Shown: positions 35,623-45,348 of the stretch, one piece after another
Position numbering within the stretch: position 1 is the stretch's first letter
How the letters are laid out: each line of letters begins with the position of its first letter
Assembly (NCBI GenBank): GCA_016872495.1
Contig: VGZT01000008.1
Span: 1 to 64,000, forward strand
DNA length: 64,000 bases
Direction of reading: 5' to 3'
DNA from: SAR202 cluster bacterium
GTDB taxonomy: Bacteria > Chloroflexota > Dehalococcoidia > Lucifugimonadales > Lucifugimonadaceae
Translations under genes and position numbers: made by a program
Notes under the pieces: generated by a model
Told to the model about the DNA's origin: nothing
Databases searched by the model: none
What the model saw: only the letters and a program-made list of their open reading frames with translations

Positions 35623-36486
35623 CTAGCGAGCGGCCCCGGCCTCTTTGCGGAGCCGCGTCAGGATGTCGATGTTCTTCTTGTCGGGACCGGAGTTATCAAA
35701 GCCGGGCACCTCGAGGTAGAACGGGACCTTCCCGAGTGCGGGATGCGCCAGGATCGTACTGAAACCGTCGGCGCCGATCGTCCCCTCGCCGATGTTCTCG
35801 TGCCGGTCCACGCCCGACCCGCGCTCCGTCTTGGAGTCGTTGGCGTGCACCGCAGCGAGCAGCTTGAGCCCGATCGCCTTATCGAACTGCTTGAGGGTTT
35901 CGTCGAGGCCGCGCGGGCTTGCGACATCGTAGTTGGCCGCCCACGCGTGCTGCGTGTCCAGGCAGACCCTGATGCGAGGGTGGTTGATCGCCTTCACCAG
36001 GCGGCCGAGTTCTTCGAACCTGGAGCCGATGTGATCGCCCATGCCGGCGCTGTTCTCCAGCGCCAGCCACACCTTGCCCGGCGCCGACTTGAGCACCTGG
36101 TGGACGGCACCGACCATCTGCGCCTCGACCGCCTCGTAACCAGCGCCGCGATGGCTGGCCGGGTGGAAGATCACGCCCGACGCCCCGAGGCGCTCGGCGG
36201 TCTGCATGTAGTTGATCAGCGACTCCATGCTCTTGAGCAGCAGGGCCTCGTCCGGCGCGCCCAGCGCGACCAGGTACACGGCATGAAATACCGTCGGACC
36301 CAGCTTCGCCTTGCTGGCACCCTGCTTGAAGGCTCCGACTGCCTGGTCGGTCGGTGGCTTGAACGCCCACGCGCGGGGCGACGAGGCGAACACCTGGACG
36401 GCCTCCGCGCCGATTTCGACGGCGCGGCCGATCGCCTTGTCGATGCCTCCGGCGGTTGACACGTGCGCACCGATATCCAAAGCCAT
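35623..36486 (-). CDS. nfo: Endonuclease IV (AP endonuclease family 2)
   Basis: A 287-aa TIM-barrel DNA repair nuclease. The start (DIGAHVSTAGGIDKA) and metal-ligand motifs IFHPASH, ALENSAGMGDHIG, VCLDTQHAWAA, HANDSKTERGSGVDRHENIG and LEVPG cover the nine trinuclear-zinc ligands of endonuclease IV. It cuts the backbone 5' of abasic sites in base excision repair. It leads a minus-strand pair with the zincin gene. Confidence 0.93.
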   Translation of the reverse strand: MALDIGAHVSTAGGIDKAIGRAVEIGAEAVQVFASSPRAWAFKPPTDQAVGAFKQGASKAKLGPTVFHAVYLVALGAPDEALLLKSMESLINYMQTAERLGASGVIFHPASHRGAGYEAVEAQMVGAVHQVLKSAPGKVWLALENSAGMGDHIGSRFEELGRLVKAINHPRIRVCLDTQHAWAANYDVASPRGLDETLKQFDKAIGLKLLAAVHANDSKTERGSGVDRHENIGEGTIGADGFSTILAHPALGKVPFYLEVPGFDNSGPDKKNIDILTRLRKEAGAAR

Positions 36487-36599
36487 GCCTCCCTCGCTCA
36501 GTCGAGGTCCCGATTATAGGTGCGCTGACCGTCTGCCACGGACTCAGCCGCGCGCGGTCACGGACGCGCCCTGGCCGGCCTTGTTGCCCCGGGGCTCGC

Positions 36600-37523
36600 C
36601 TACGACGCGGTCGCGGCCTTTCGGCGGCGCGGCAGCCAGCGGGTGAAGTCCCCGTTCTCCCACGCCACCAGGACCTGCGCCGCGTTGAAGATCGAGCTGT
36701 AGGTGCCGACCGCGATTCCGGCGAAGAGGACGATCAGGAAGTCGCGGAGCGACTCGCCGCCGATCAGCAGCATCGCGAGGATCACGAGCAGGGTGGTCGA
36801 TGACGTGCCCAGGGAGCGCATCAGCGTCTCGCCGATGGCCAGGTTGACCGACTGCGCGAACGGGCGCGACGGCGAAATCCTCACATTCTCGCGGATGCGG
36901 TCAAACACCACGATGGTGTCATGGACCGAGAACCCGATCACCGTGAGGATGCCCACTACGAAGATGGCGTTCACCTCGGCGCCGATGAGGCGGCCCAGGA
37001 TGGCGAAAAGGCCAAGGACGAATCCGACGTCGTGCAGGATGGCGATGACGGCGGCGATGGCATAGCGGTACGCCTTCGGCACCGACCTGAATGCCCAGCC
37101 AATGTAGGCCATGACGAAGCCGGCCGCGACGACCACCGCGATGATCGCGTTCCGGACGGTGTCCTCCGCGACGGTTTTGCCGACCGACGTGACTTCGGGG
37201 ATTCGGAACTGCGGTCCGATTTTGGCGGCGATCTCAGCCTGGATCGGCTCGATGCCGGTCTTACCCAGGTCCCGTGTGCGGACGATGTAGCTCCCCTCGC
37301 CGGCACCCTGGATCTGTGCATCGGAGTAGCCGGAGGAGGCGAGGGCGTTGCGCAACGCCGCGCTGCCCGGATCACCCTCGAAATCGACCGTAAATGTGGT
37401 GCCTGACGTGAAGTCGATGCCCACCCTGAGATGGGGCGGAAGGATCAGGAATACCGCACCCACGGCGATCAGGGCAAGCGAGAGCCCGAAGTACCAGAAA
37501 CGATGCTTGACGAAGTCGATCAT
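36600..37523 (-). CDS. secF: Protein translocase subunit SecF
   Basis: A 307-aa membrane protein with six helices: one N-terminal helix, a periplasmic P1-like region (RVGIDFTSGTTFTVDFEG), then five helices with the conserved FSVHDTIVVFDRIREN motif. With SecD it uses the proton gradient to pull secreted proteins out of the Sec channel. It lies three bases after secD on the same strand. The C-terminus is short and basic. Confidence 0.95.
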   Translation of the reverse strand: MIDFVKHRFWYFGLSLALIAVGAVFLILPPHLRVGIDFTSGTTFTVDFEGDPGSAALRNALASSGYSDAQIQGAGEGSYIVRTRDLGKTGIEPIQAEIAAKIGPQFRIPEVTSVGKTVAEDTVRNAIIAVVVAAGFVMAYIGWAFRSVPKAYRYAIAAVIAILHDVGFVLGLFAILGRLIGAEVNAIFVVGILTVIGFSVHDTIVVFDRIRENVRISPSRPFAQSVNLAIGETLMRSLGTSSTTLLVILAMLLIGGESLRDFLIVLFAGIAVGTYSSIFNAAQVLVAWENGDFTRWLPRRRKAATAS

Positions 37524-37526
37524 CGG

Positions 37527-39527
37527 TTAGCTCCTGGCCTGCAATGCGGGCTCTGCGGTGCCAACGGCGCCAATCGGTACGTAGAGCGAGGCTCGCCTGC
37601 CAAGCGGAGTCGACGAGATCGCTCGCATCAGGATCCGGCTGGCGGCCAGAGCGGTGAACATGCTCAGGATGGTGCCGATGAACAGGGTCAAGGCAAACCC
37701 CTGCATGAGGCTGGTGCCCAGGCGATCGCCGAACCAGAAGAGCACACCGCTCGTGATGATCGTCGAGATATTTGAGTCACGGATCGATGGCCAGGCCCGG
37801 TCGAAGCCGGCGCTGATGGCGGCGAACAGCGAACGCCCTGAGCGCAACTCTTCCTTCGTGCGTTCTGCGATCAGGATGTTCGCGTCGACGGCTACGCCGA
37901 TCGAGAAGATCAGCGCCGCCACGCCGGAAAGGGTCAGCGTGACCGGGAGAAGTTTGAACAGGCCGACCACCAGCACCGCATAAAGGATCAGGGCCGTGGA
38001 TGCCACTACACCCGGTATCTTGTAGTAGAAGACCATGAAGCCGATCACCAGGATCAGCCCGATACCGCCCGCCATGACACTGCGGCGGAGGGAGTCGGCA
38101 CCCAGGGTCGCATCGACGTTGCGCTCCTGGACCAGTTCGAGCCGCACCGGCAGCGCACCCGACTTCAGCTGGATGGCGATCGTCCGGGCCCGCTCCGGCG
38201 TGAAATCAGGTCCCTGGATGAAGGCGCGGCCGCCGGAGATGGCCTGCTGCGCAGTCGGCGCCACCAGTTCCTTGCCGTCGAGGTAGATCGCCAGGAGGTT
38301 GCTCGACGGGTCACGTGAGATGCGCTGCGTGATCCGGAAGAACTCCTCGGCGCCCCGCTCGTTGAACTGGATGTTCACCACCGGGTTCGCGATGCCCGGT
38401 TGCGTGCCGGCAAAAGAGTCGATCAGGTCCTGACCGCTCAGCCCGGTCGCGACTTCGTCGAAGTACTTCGGGTTTCGGCAGCGCTCGAGCAGCCACTGCT
38501 CTTGCGTAAGACCATCGGGCGGCCACGCGATCGTGGCGTCGGGCGCCGTGAACGATGCACAGGCGCGCTCACGGAACTCGAGCTGCGCGGTCTGTCCGAT
38601 CAGGTGCTTGGCCTCCTGGACGCCGCCGCCGATGGAGAAGAGCTTGATATCGCCAATGGTGGAAAACAGGGCGGGCTGGCCGAACTCGCCGAACAGCGCG
38701 GTCCTGATCCGGGCGGCTTCCCGGGCTACCGGACTGACTCCCGTGGGGTCCGGGCTGGCATTGGGCATTCTGATTGTGAAGGTGCCCGGGTCGGTCCGGG
38801 CAACGGTGGCGCCGTCGATCGAAAGCCCGGCGATGATGGCGCTGACAGCGTCAAGATCGGGCACCCGGAACGGGGTTGAAGTCGCCCCCGTGGAATTCGC
38901 GGTCGGGGTCGCCGGCGGATTGGTCGGGTAGGACACGACGATCTTTACCGGAAACGCACCCTCCAGCGCGGCACGGATCCGGTTCGCCTCGGAAGGAGTT
39001 GTGATTCTGCCCATGGCATCCCGCTGCGCAGGCGCCAGCTTGTCGAAGCGCATCGTGATCGAGCCGTCGCTGTTGGCGACGACTTCCGCGTCGTCTCGCC
39101 CGACCGTACCGGACGCCAGGAAGCTCTTGATGTCGTCGACGCTCACGAGCTGGGCGCCGAAGTCCGCGGTGATGGTTTCCCCCCGCAGTCCGGGCAGCTG
39201 AACCAGAACGCGGTCGGGGGGCGTACCAAGCAGCTGTACCGTGGGCTCGCTGAGACCAAACTGGTTGACGCGGCTCTCGATGATGCGCCGTACGCCATCC
39301 ATATCGTCGGACGACGGCGCGGACCCGTCTTCATTCACCCCCCGGTAGACGAGGTGGGTCCCACCCTGCAGGTCGAGACCCAGGGTCAGCCCGAGGAAGG
39401 TGTCCGCGTTTCCGCGCTGGAAACGGTTACCGAAGACGCTGAAATCAACCTGGGGGATCGCAATGGCCGCCACCGCTACGGCGAATAGCGCGCCGAGGAA
39501 TAACAGCTTGCGAAGCTCTCGTCTCAT
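37527..39527 (-). CDS. secD: Protein translocase subunit SecD
   Basis: A 666-aa membrane protein. After the first helix is the signature GLDLQGGTHLVYRG, then a large extracellular P1 region (about 60-470) carrying an insert with low-complexity TNPPATPTANSTGATSTP, then the five-helix RND-type bundle with GVAVDANILIAERTKEEL. It forms the SecDF complex with the adjacent secF. It follows cca by three bases in a dense minus-strand operon. Confidence 0.95.
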   Translation of the reverse strand: MRRELRKLLFLGALFAVAVAAIAIPQVDFSVFGNRFQRGNADTFLGLTLGLDLQGGTHLVYRGVNEDGSAPSSDDMDGVRRIIESRVNQFGLSEPTVQLLGTPPDRVLVQLPGLRGETITADFGAQLVSVDDIKSFLASGTVGRDDAEVVANSDGSITMRFDKLAPAQRDAMGRITTPSEANRIRAALEGAFPVKIVVSYPTNPPATPTANSTGATSTPFRVPDLDAVSAIIAGLSIDGATVARTDPGTFTIRMPNASPDPTGVSPVAREAARIRTALFGEFGQPALFSTIGDIKLFSIGGGVQEAKHLIGQTAQLEFRERACASFTAPDATIAWPPDGLTQEQWLLERCRNPKYFDEVATGLSGQDLIDSFAGTQPGIANPVVNIQFNERGAEEFFRITQRISRDPSSNLLAIYLDGKELVAPTAQQAISGGRAFIQGPDFTPERARTIAIQLKSGALPVRLELVQERNVDATLGADSLRRSVMAGGIGLILVIGFMVFYYKIPGVVASTALILYAVLVVGLFKLLPVTLTLSGVAALIFSIGVAVDANILIAERTKEELRSGRSLFAAISAGFDRAWPSIRDSNISTIITSGVLFWFGDRLGTSLMQGFALTLFIGTILSMFTALAASRILMRAISSTPLGRRASLYVPIGAVGTAEPALQARS

Positions 39528-39530
39528 CCA

Positions 39531-41021
39531 CTACTCCTGCCGGGAACCGCTGCCCTCGCGGACCGCTACCCTTAGCAGGTCGAGGGCTTCCTCATGGGTC
39601 TGCACCTTGCCGGCCGCCTCTGCTTCTCTGAGGGTCTGGAGAAGCCGGCCGATCTCAGGTCCGGGCGGAAGCCCAAAGAGGCGCTGGATCTCACTGCCGT
39701 CAAACAAAAGAGACGGCTTCGATTCGCGCAGCTCCTCGAAGCCTCGACGGAGTATATCACCGAGCATGCCAGTATGACGCCGCCAGTCGTCGAGGTCCAG
39801 CATCGGGCCACGCGCGGCCAGATAGTCCGCCATGGCCAGATAGATCGTATCGACCGCCACCGGCGCGACGTCGCGGAAGTAGCGCAGCAGGGCCCGCGAC
39901 GTCGGTTGACGCACGCCGTCGGATAGCTGGACCGGGCGCAGGTGCTCCTGGATCATCAGGGAAACATGGGCCTGGGTTCTTCGGCTGGCCCGCAGCCGCG
40001 CCAGGACATCCACGGCGACCTTTGCCCCCTGGTCGGAATGCCCAAAGAAGTGGGTCCGGCCGTCAGGCTGGACAGATTTCGTCTGGGGCTTGGCGACGTC
40101 GTGCAGCAGCGCGGCGATCTTGAGCAGGGATCCCCGCGTCTGGTGGTCGCTGATCTCCTCCACGAAGAACGCCTCGAACCCATCGATCCTCGGCACCAGC
40201 CCCATCACCTCGTCCGAATCGACTCGCGGATCAAGGATCCGCTCGGCCTCCGCCACCGTCTGGATACAGTGGTCAAGCACGTCCCAGTGGTGCTGTCCGG
40301 GCTGCTCCACTCCCCTTCCGAATGCGACCTCGGGAAGCAGGCGGTCCATGATGCCCGACGTATCCATGAACCGGATGGCGTCGGCGGCATTGGCGCCGCC
40401 GAGCGCGGCAAACAGCTCGTCCCTGGTTCGCTCGGGGGCCACTCCGGTTATCCGGCTGGCGAGCCGCCGCATCGCCTGGCTGGTTGAACTTTCGATCGAG
40501 AAGGAAAGTTGCGCCGCGAATCGGCACGCCCGCAAGATCCGCAGCGGGTCTTGCTCCAGCGCCGATGCCGAGACCTGGCGCAGCTTCCGAGATCGAAGAT
40601 CGTCCCGGCCGCCGGTCGGGTCCTCGACGGCGCCCTCCCACGCCCGCTCACCCCATGCCGGCAGACGAACGGCCATCGCATTGATCGTGAAGTCACGCCT
40701 TGCCAGGTCAGACCGTAGATCGCCTTCACTGCTGTTCACGTCGATCCACCGGGTCGCAGAGTCACCCGGGAAGACCAGCCGCATATACCCGCGTTCCTCA
40801 TCCATGACGATCGGATGGGCGCGGAGCCCCTCGGCGAGCGCGCGGCAAATCGCCGTCGCATCGCCCTGAACAATGACGTCAATATCACGGGCCGGGCGGC
40901 CGAGCAGGCGATCCCTTACCGCGCCGCCTACCACGTGGGCCTCGACCCCGCGTGCGTGCAGCGCAGCGGTCAGGCGTTCGACCGCTGGCATTTCACTGCT
41001 GGCACAGGAGCGACGTGACAC
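39531..41021 (-). CDS. cca: tRNA nucleotidyltransferase / poly(A) polymerase family protein with HD domain
   Basis: A 496-aa class II nucleotidyltransferase. Head: GGAVRDRLLGRPARDIDVIV with the two catalytic Asp; neck: RRDFTINAMA and ALEQDPLRILRACRFAAQL; C-terminal HD phosphohydrolase domain with HHWDVLDH and LLHDVAKP. It would add CCA, or act as an A-adding half enzyme, at tRNA 3' ends. It starts with GTG 41021 preceded by GAGAGG; a second ATG at 40991 is possible. Confidence 0.88.
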   Translation of the reverse strand: MSRRSCASSEMPAVERLTAALHARGVEAHVVGGAVRDRLLGRPARDIDVIVQGDATAICRALAEGLRAHPIVMDEERGYMRLVFPGDSATRWIDVNSSEGDLRSDLARRDFTINAMAVRLPAWGERAWEGAVEDPTGGRDDLRSRKLRQVSASALEQDPLRILRACRFAAQLSFSIESSTSQAMRRLASRITGVAPERTRDELFAALGGANAADAIRFMDTSGIMDRLLPEVAFGRGVEQPGQHHWDVLDHCIQTVAEAERILDPRVDSDEVMGLVPRIDGFEAFFVEEISDHQTRGSLLKIAALLHDVAKPQTKSVQPDGRTHFFGHSDQGAKVAVDVLARLRASRRTQAHVSLMIQEHLRPVQLSDGVRQPTSRALLRYFRDVAPVAVDTIYLAMADYLAARGPMLDLDDWRRHTGMLGDILRRGFEELRESKPSLLFDGSEIQRLFGLPPGPEIGRLLQTLREAEAAGKVQTHEEALDLLRVAVREGSGSRQE

Positions 41022-41054
41022 GGCCCTCTCACCTGGCCCGGGTTGGCGTAGTGT

Positions 41055-41621
41055 TCAGTTGCGCGTCGGCACTACGATCCCGGGCGCTTCATCGGATGCC
41101 GGCTCGAGGTCCGGAGGACCCGAGAAGTCGACGTCGTCATGGTCGTGCTCGGACGGCGTCTTCTTCAGGTCTTCGTGGCTCTTGAGATGGTCCAGATAAA
41201 GGATTCCGTTGAGATGGTCCAACTCGTGCTCGATCGCCTGGCCAAGAAGACTGCTCTCCGCCGCTATGCGGTGCTTTGAAGAGTTCTCATCCACATACCG
41301 TGCCTTGACGATCACCGAGCGCTCTATGCTGCCCGTGTAGCCAGGAACGCTGAGGCAGCCCTCTTCGACGACACGCGTACCTTCCCGGTGCGTGATGACC
41401 GGGTTGATCATGACGAAGGGCTCTTCTTCGGGCATCTGGATCGTGACCACGCGGACCAGCTCGCCGACCTGGTTCGCGGCCAGCCCTACACCCCTGGCCG
41501 CCTGCATGGTTTCGATCATGTCGCGCGCGAGTCTGCGGATGGCAGCGTCAATCACCTTAACCGTCCGCGCCTTGCGGCGCAGGACGGGGTCGGGAACGAT
41601 TCGTATTTCGCGAACTGCCAA
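41055..41621 (-). CDS. def: Peptide deformylase
   Basis: A 188-aa metal hydrolase with the three deformylase motifs: GVGLAANQVG, EEGCLSVPGY (Cys ligand) and IEHELDHLNG (two His ligands and catalytic Glu). It removes the formyl group from nascent proteins. Start: TTG 41621 has GAGGAG seven bases upstream and begins at LAVREIRIVPDPVLR, where the family begins; the frame is open to 41699 without a site. The C-terminus has an acidic 35-residue extension. Confidence 0.93.
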   Translation of the reverse strand: MAVREIRIVPDPVLRRKARTVKVIDAAIRRLARDMIETMQAARGVGLAANQVGELVRVVTIQMPEEEPFVMINPVITHREGTRVVEEGCLSVPGYTGSIERSVIVKARYVDENSSKHRIAAESSLLGQAIEHELDHLNGILYLDHLKSHEDLKKTPSEHDHDDVDFSGPPDLEPASDEAPGIVVPTRN

Positions 41622-41709
41622 GGTGAATCTCCTCGAGTCACCAAAAAGTATATCCATGGAGGGCCGTTCCTTCCGAACGGTGCCCCTGTGGGCCAGCAAT
41701 GCTGCGCCG

Positions 41710-44145
41710 CTAGGAGACGGAAACCGGATCCACGTCCACTGACCAGCCCCGCGGCAGAGCTGCGAGGTCCAGCAGCCTCGTCGGCGCGTCGCCTTTGAGT
41801 ATCAGGTGCCACCGGGTCAGGCCTCGCAGCCTGAGCGGGTAGCCGGGGGTAGGGCCAATTACCTGCGCGGTCGCTTCGCCGCTCGTGTCGCCCGCGCGGC
41901 GGAGGACCCTGGCAAACCGCTCCGCCTCCCTCACGGCCTTCAGCGGGTCGGCATCGGCGTATTCGAGCAGGACGAGTCGCGAGAACGGGGGGTTGTCGAA
42001 GTCCGACCGCAACCGGATCTCGGTCGCATAGAACGCGGAGAAGTCCTGGTCGGACGCCGCCTGGACCGCGTAGTGCTCCGGCTGGAAGGTCTGGATGATC
42101 ACGCGGCCGGCACGGCCGCGCCCCGCCCGGCCAGCCACCTGGGTGAGAACCTGGAACGCCCGCTCGCCCGCGCGGAAGTCCGGGATCGACAGTCCGGTAT
42201 CGGCGGATACGACCCCCACCAGGGTTACCGAGTGGATGTCGAGGCCCTTGGCCACCATCTGCGTCCCGACCAGGACGTGTTCGGGCCCGGCGATGAAGCG
42301 CTCCAGCAGCGCGGTGTGCTCGCGTGCCGTTCGTGCGGAGTCGCGGTCCCAGCGCAGGACACCGGCCCTGGGAAACCGTCGGTTGACCTCTTCCACCACG
42401 GCCTGGGTGCCGGGAGCGAACGGGACCAGCGCGCTCGACCCGCAGACCGGGCAGTCGGTCCGATAGCGGGTCTGCAGGTTGCAGTAGTGGCATACGAGCC
42501 GGACGCCTCCGTCCTCTTTCCGGGGAACGGCGTGGGCCGCGAGGGTGGTCGAGCAACGCCGGCACTTCAATGAGCTCCCGCAGCGACGGCACTGGATGAA
42601 CCCGGCGTTGCCCCGGCGATTCAGGAACAGGATGACCCGGCCCCCCGCGCGCAGAGTGCCGTCGATCCCACGGTGCAGCGCCCTGCTGAACATGCTGGCA
42701 TTCCCATGCCGAAGCTCGTCCCGCATGTCTATGATCTCGACGTCAGCACGGCTCGCAGGAGGGCTGCCCGGCAGTCCGCCGATCCGATCCGGTAGCTCGA
42801 GCAGCCGGTAATCGCCCCGGCTGGCGCGCCGGTAGGTCTCAACGTCCGGGGTTGCGCTGCCGGCCACGAGAACCGCGCCCGCTGATGCGCACAGCACTTC
42901 TGCCACGGCGCGTGCGTGATAGCGCGGTGACGCGTCGTGCTGTTTGTAGGTCCACTCGTGCTCCTCGTCGATCAGCACGAGACCCAGCGCGGGCAACGGG
43001 GCGAAGATCGCGCCACGCGAACCCAGCACGATCGGATACTCCCCCCGCTGGACGCGCCACCACTGGTCAAACCGCTCGCCGGCGGTCAGCCCGGAATGGA
43101 GCAGCGCGATCTTGCCGGGGAACCGCTCTGCGAACCTGCGCAGGTTCTGCGGAGTCAACGCAATCTCGGGTACGAGCAAGATCACCTGTCGTCCCGTGGC
43201 AATGCAGGCCTCCGCGGCTCGCAGATACACCTCTGTCTTTCCGCTGCCGGTGACGCCCATGAGCAGGAAACGGCGGCCGCCCGCCTGGGGTGCCGCGCGG
43301 AGCTCGGCTGCAATCGCGTCTATTGCGGCCTTCTGGGCCGGCGAGGGCGCGGGCGGAAACGTCTGCTGGATCACGAGGCCTTCGAGCGGGTCGCGCTCAA
43401 CCTGCACTCGCTCTACTCTGGCGAGCCCGCGCGCGAGCGCGCTGGCGACCGCACTGGCACCAAAAGCGCGCGCCATGTTCGCCTTTTCGGCGCCGTCCGG
43501 GTTCGCGGCCAGCGCATTGAGCAGGTCGGAGAGGCGCCGCCCGCGCGTCGCGGTGGCGCTTGCCTCGGCCTCCTCCGGCGAGACGGCGAGGCGCAGGAAG
43601 TTCACGAACCGGTGGCGGATCGACGGCGGTTCCCACTCCGAGGACGCGGCCAGCAGCTTCCGGCGCACGAGGCGGTCGACTACGTCGAGGCCGCCCCTGC
43701 CCAGGCGGCGACCGAGGATATCGCGGCGCAGCCGGCCAGCCTCGACGACCTGCTCAAGCGCCCTTCGCTCGCGTGCGCCCAGACCCTCCGGCATCGGTCG
43801 TCCGGTCGCGCTGACATACGTGCGAACGACCTCGGCAAGTCCTGCCGGCAGCATCAACGAGGCGGCGTGATACAGGCCGACACGGTAGTAGCTGGCGATC
43901 CAGCTTGAAGTCGTGAGCTGCGGACCGGAGAGCAGCGGGGACTCGTGGATCAGGCGATCGATGTCGCGGGTCCGCTCGACGGGCGAGGTGTCGACGACGT
44001 TGAAAACGACGCCACGTAACGTCTGTTTGCCGAAGGGTACCCACACCACGTGGCCCGGCGAAATGGCAAGACCGGCGGGTATGGAGTAGGTAAATGTCCG
44101 CGCACGGTCGCCGGGAACGTCGACGGCGACTTCTGCGAAGGTCAA
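41710..44145 (-). CDS. priA: Primosomal protein N' (replication restart helicase PriA)
   Basis: An 811-aa superfamily 2 DNA helicase. The N-terminal 3'-DNA-binding domain (TFAEVAVDVPG...FTYSIPAGL) is followed by Walker A (GVTGSGKTEVYL), DEEH (LIDEEHEWTYKQ), a Cys-rich zinc insert (CRRCGSSLKCRRC...CHYCNLQTRYRTDCPVCG) and helicase motifs V-VI (QVAGRAGRGRAGRVIIQTF). It reloads the replisome at stalled forks. TTG start at 44145. It stands directly upstream of def on the same strand. Confidence 0.95.
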   Translation of the reverse strand: MTFAEVAVDVPGDRARTFTYSIPAGLAISPGHVVWVPFGKQTLRGVVFNVVDTSPVERTRDIDRLIHESPLLSGPQLTTSSWIASYYRVGLYHAASLMLPAGLAEVVRTYVSATGRPMPEGLGARERRALEQVVEAGRLRRDILGRRLGRGGLDVVDRLVRRKLLAASSEWEPPSIRHRFVNFLRLAVSPEEAEASATATRGRRLSDLLNALAANPDGAEKANMARAFGASAVASALARGLARVERVQVERDPLEGLVIQQTFPPAPSPAQKAAIDAIAAELRAAPQAGGRRFLLMGVTGSGKTEVYLRAAEACIATGRQVILLVPEIALTPQNLRRFAERFPGKIALLHSGLTAGERFDQWWRVQRGEYPIVLGSRGAIFAPLPALGLVLIDEEHEWTYKQHDASPRYHARAVAEVLCASAGAVLVAGSATPDVETYRRASRGDYRLLELPDRIGGLPGSPPASRADVEIIDMRDELRHGNASMFSRALHRGIDGTLRAGGRVILFLNRRGNAGFIQCRRCGSSLKCRRCSTTLAAHAVPRKEDGGVRLVCHYCNLQTRYRTDCPVCGSSALVPFAPGTQAVVEEVNRRFPRAGVLRWDRDSARTAREHTALLERFIAGPEHVLVGTQMVAKGLDIHSVTLVGVVSADTGLSIPDFRAGERAFQVLTQVAGRAGRGRAGRVIIQTFQPEHYAVQAASDQDFSAFYATEIRLRSDFDNPPFSRLVLLEYADADPLKAVREAERFARVLRRAGDTSGEATAQVIGPTPGYPLRLRGLTRWHLILKGDAPTRLLDLAALPRGWSVDVDPVSVS

Positions 44146-44201
44146 AGAATCGGCCGGCAGCGGCTAGCGAAGAGCCGGCGGCCGCTCACGGGTGCGGTCC
44201 C

Positions 44202-44699
44202 CTAAGCTTTGGCCTGGTCGGAGGCCTGGGCAGGCTTTGCTGAGGTGGGCGGCGCGGCGGGAGCGGCCTCGGCCACCACAGCCTCGGGTTCGACCGGCTC
44301 CGTTGCGATCTGCGACTCATCGATCGCGGCCGTCCCGGGCACGAGCCGCTTCTCCTTGATGCGAGCCTTCTTCCCTGAGAGACCTCTGAGATAGAACAGA
44401 CGTCCCTGCGCGACCTTGCCGCGGCGGGTGTTCTCCAGGGAGTCGATCAGCGGCGAACAGAGCAGGAAAGTCCGTTCGACGCCGGTGCCGTAGGAAACGC
44501 GCCGCACCGTGAACGTTGCGCTGGGCGCCGGCGGCTTCTGCCTGGCGTAGGAGCCCTTGAGAACGATGCCCTGGAAGGCCTGGACGCGCGTGCGGTCGCC
44601 CTCACGGATCGTCACGTTCACCCTGACGGTGTCACCGACGTTGAAATCCTGAACGGAGGCTCTGACCTTGGCCGGGACAAGCGTAGCGGCGGCGTCCAT
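44202..44699 (-). CDS. rplS: 50S ribosomal protein L19 with C-terminal extension
   Basis: A 165-aa protein whose first 115 residues are L19: VQDFNVGDTVRVNVTIREGD, RVQAFQGIVL, FTVRRVSYGTGVERTF and GKKARIKEKR. A further 45 residues, rich in Ala, Pro and Glu, extend beyond the usual end and look disordered. L19 sits at the 30S-50S interface. ATG at 44699 has GAGG ten bases upstream. trmD, its normal operon partner, lies 650 bases upstream, separated by an opposite-strand gene remnant. Confidence 0.93.
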   Translation of the reverse strand: MDAAATLVPAKVRASVQDFNVGDTVRVNVTIREGDRTRVQAFQGIVLKGSYARQKPPAPSATFTVRRVSYGTGVERTFLLCSPLIDSLENTRRGKVAQGRLFYLRGLSGKKARIKEKRLVPGTAAIDESQIATEPVEPEAVVAEAAPAAPPTSAKPAQASDQAKA

Positions 44700-44797
44700 G
44701 ACGGGGTTACCTCGAGATCGGCGCCCTGCTGCCGGGCTTCGAAGACCGATCCCGGGAGCATGCATGCGCAAATAGTTACTGAACCTGTCCGTTCGCC

Positions 44798-44840
44798 CGC
44801 GAGTTCACCGCGAGTTCACGGAAGTCGAAACATTTATGTT
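44798..44840. repeat. 11-bp tandem repeat and adjacent AT-rich palindrome upstream of rplS
   Basis: CGCGAGTTCAC occurs twice in tandem (44798-44808, 44809-44819), followed by AACAT-TT-ATGTT (44829-44840). It lies in the divergent region between rplS and the broken kinase gene and could include operator or promoter elements for either; function unknown. Confidence 0.4.
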
Positions 44841-44891
44841 AGGGCCAGCGGGACGCGTCGGCAACTTCTCGACCCCTGGGAACCCCGGGCG

Positions 44892-45324
44892 ATGGCCACC
44901 CTGCATCTCATGTGCGGACTACCTGGCTCGGGTAAGACGACGCTGGCGAAGGAGAGCGCGCGCGGCCAGGGCGCTTCGGCTCTCTCCCGACGAATGGATG
45001 GCGCGTGTCGTCGGAGACGGCCACGTCGCCGTCGCTCGCTCCAAGGTCGAAAGAGTGCAATGGGATCTCACGGCGAGGGCCCTGTCCCTTGGCATCGACG
45101 GGATCCTCGAGAGCGGCTTCTGGTCGAAAAGCGAATGGGATGATTTCCGGGCGAAGGCCGCGGCGCTGGGCGCGACCTCGCAGTTCTACTGCCTCGCTGT
45201 CCCTCTGGAAGCCCTCCTGGTGCGGCGCGCGGCCCGCAATCAAGCGTTGCCGCCAGATACTTTCCACATCACCAAGGAGCAGCTCCGACAGTGCTGGCGC
45301 TGGTTCGAGCCACCCGGCCCGTAA
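44892..45324 (+). pseudogene. Frameshifted P-loop kinase (AAA_33 / zeta-toxin-like)
   Basis: ATG 44892 opens MATLHLMCGLPGSGKTTLAK, a perfect Walker A kinase start. The downstream body (RALRLSPDEWMARVVGDG, through SGFWSKSEWDDFRAKA, to CLAVPLEALLVRRAARN) is in the next frame and runs to TAA at 45324. A one-base shift within the GC-repeat stretch around 44950-44975 joins them. Together they give a 140-residue ATP-dependent kinase of the type that phosphorylates small molecules or antibiotics. It is either a recent pseudogene or a sequencing error. Confidence 0.75.
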
Positions 45325-45348
45325 GAACTGTAGCCAGCGCCCCGGCGG

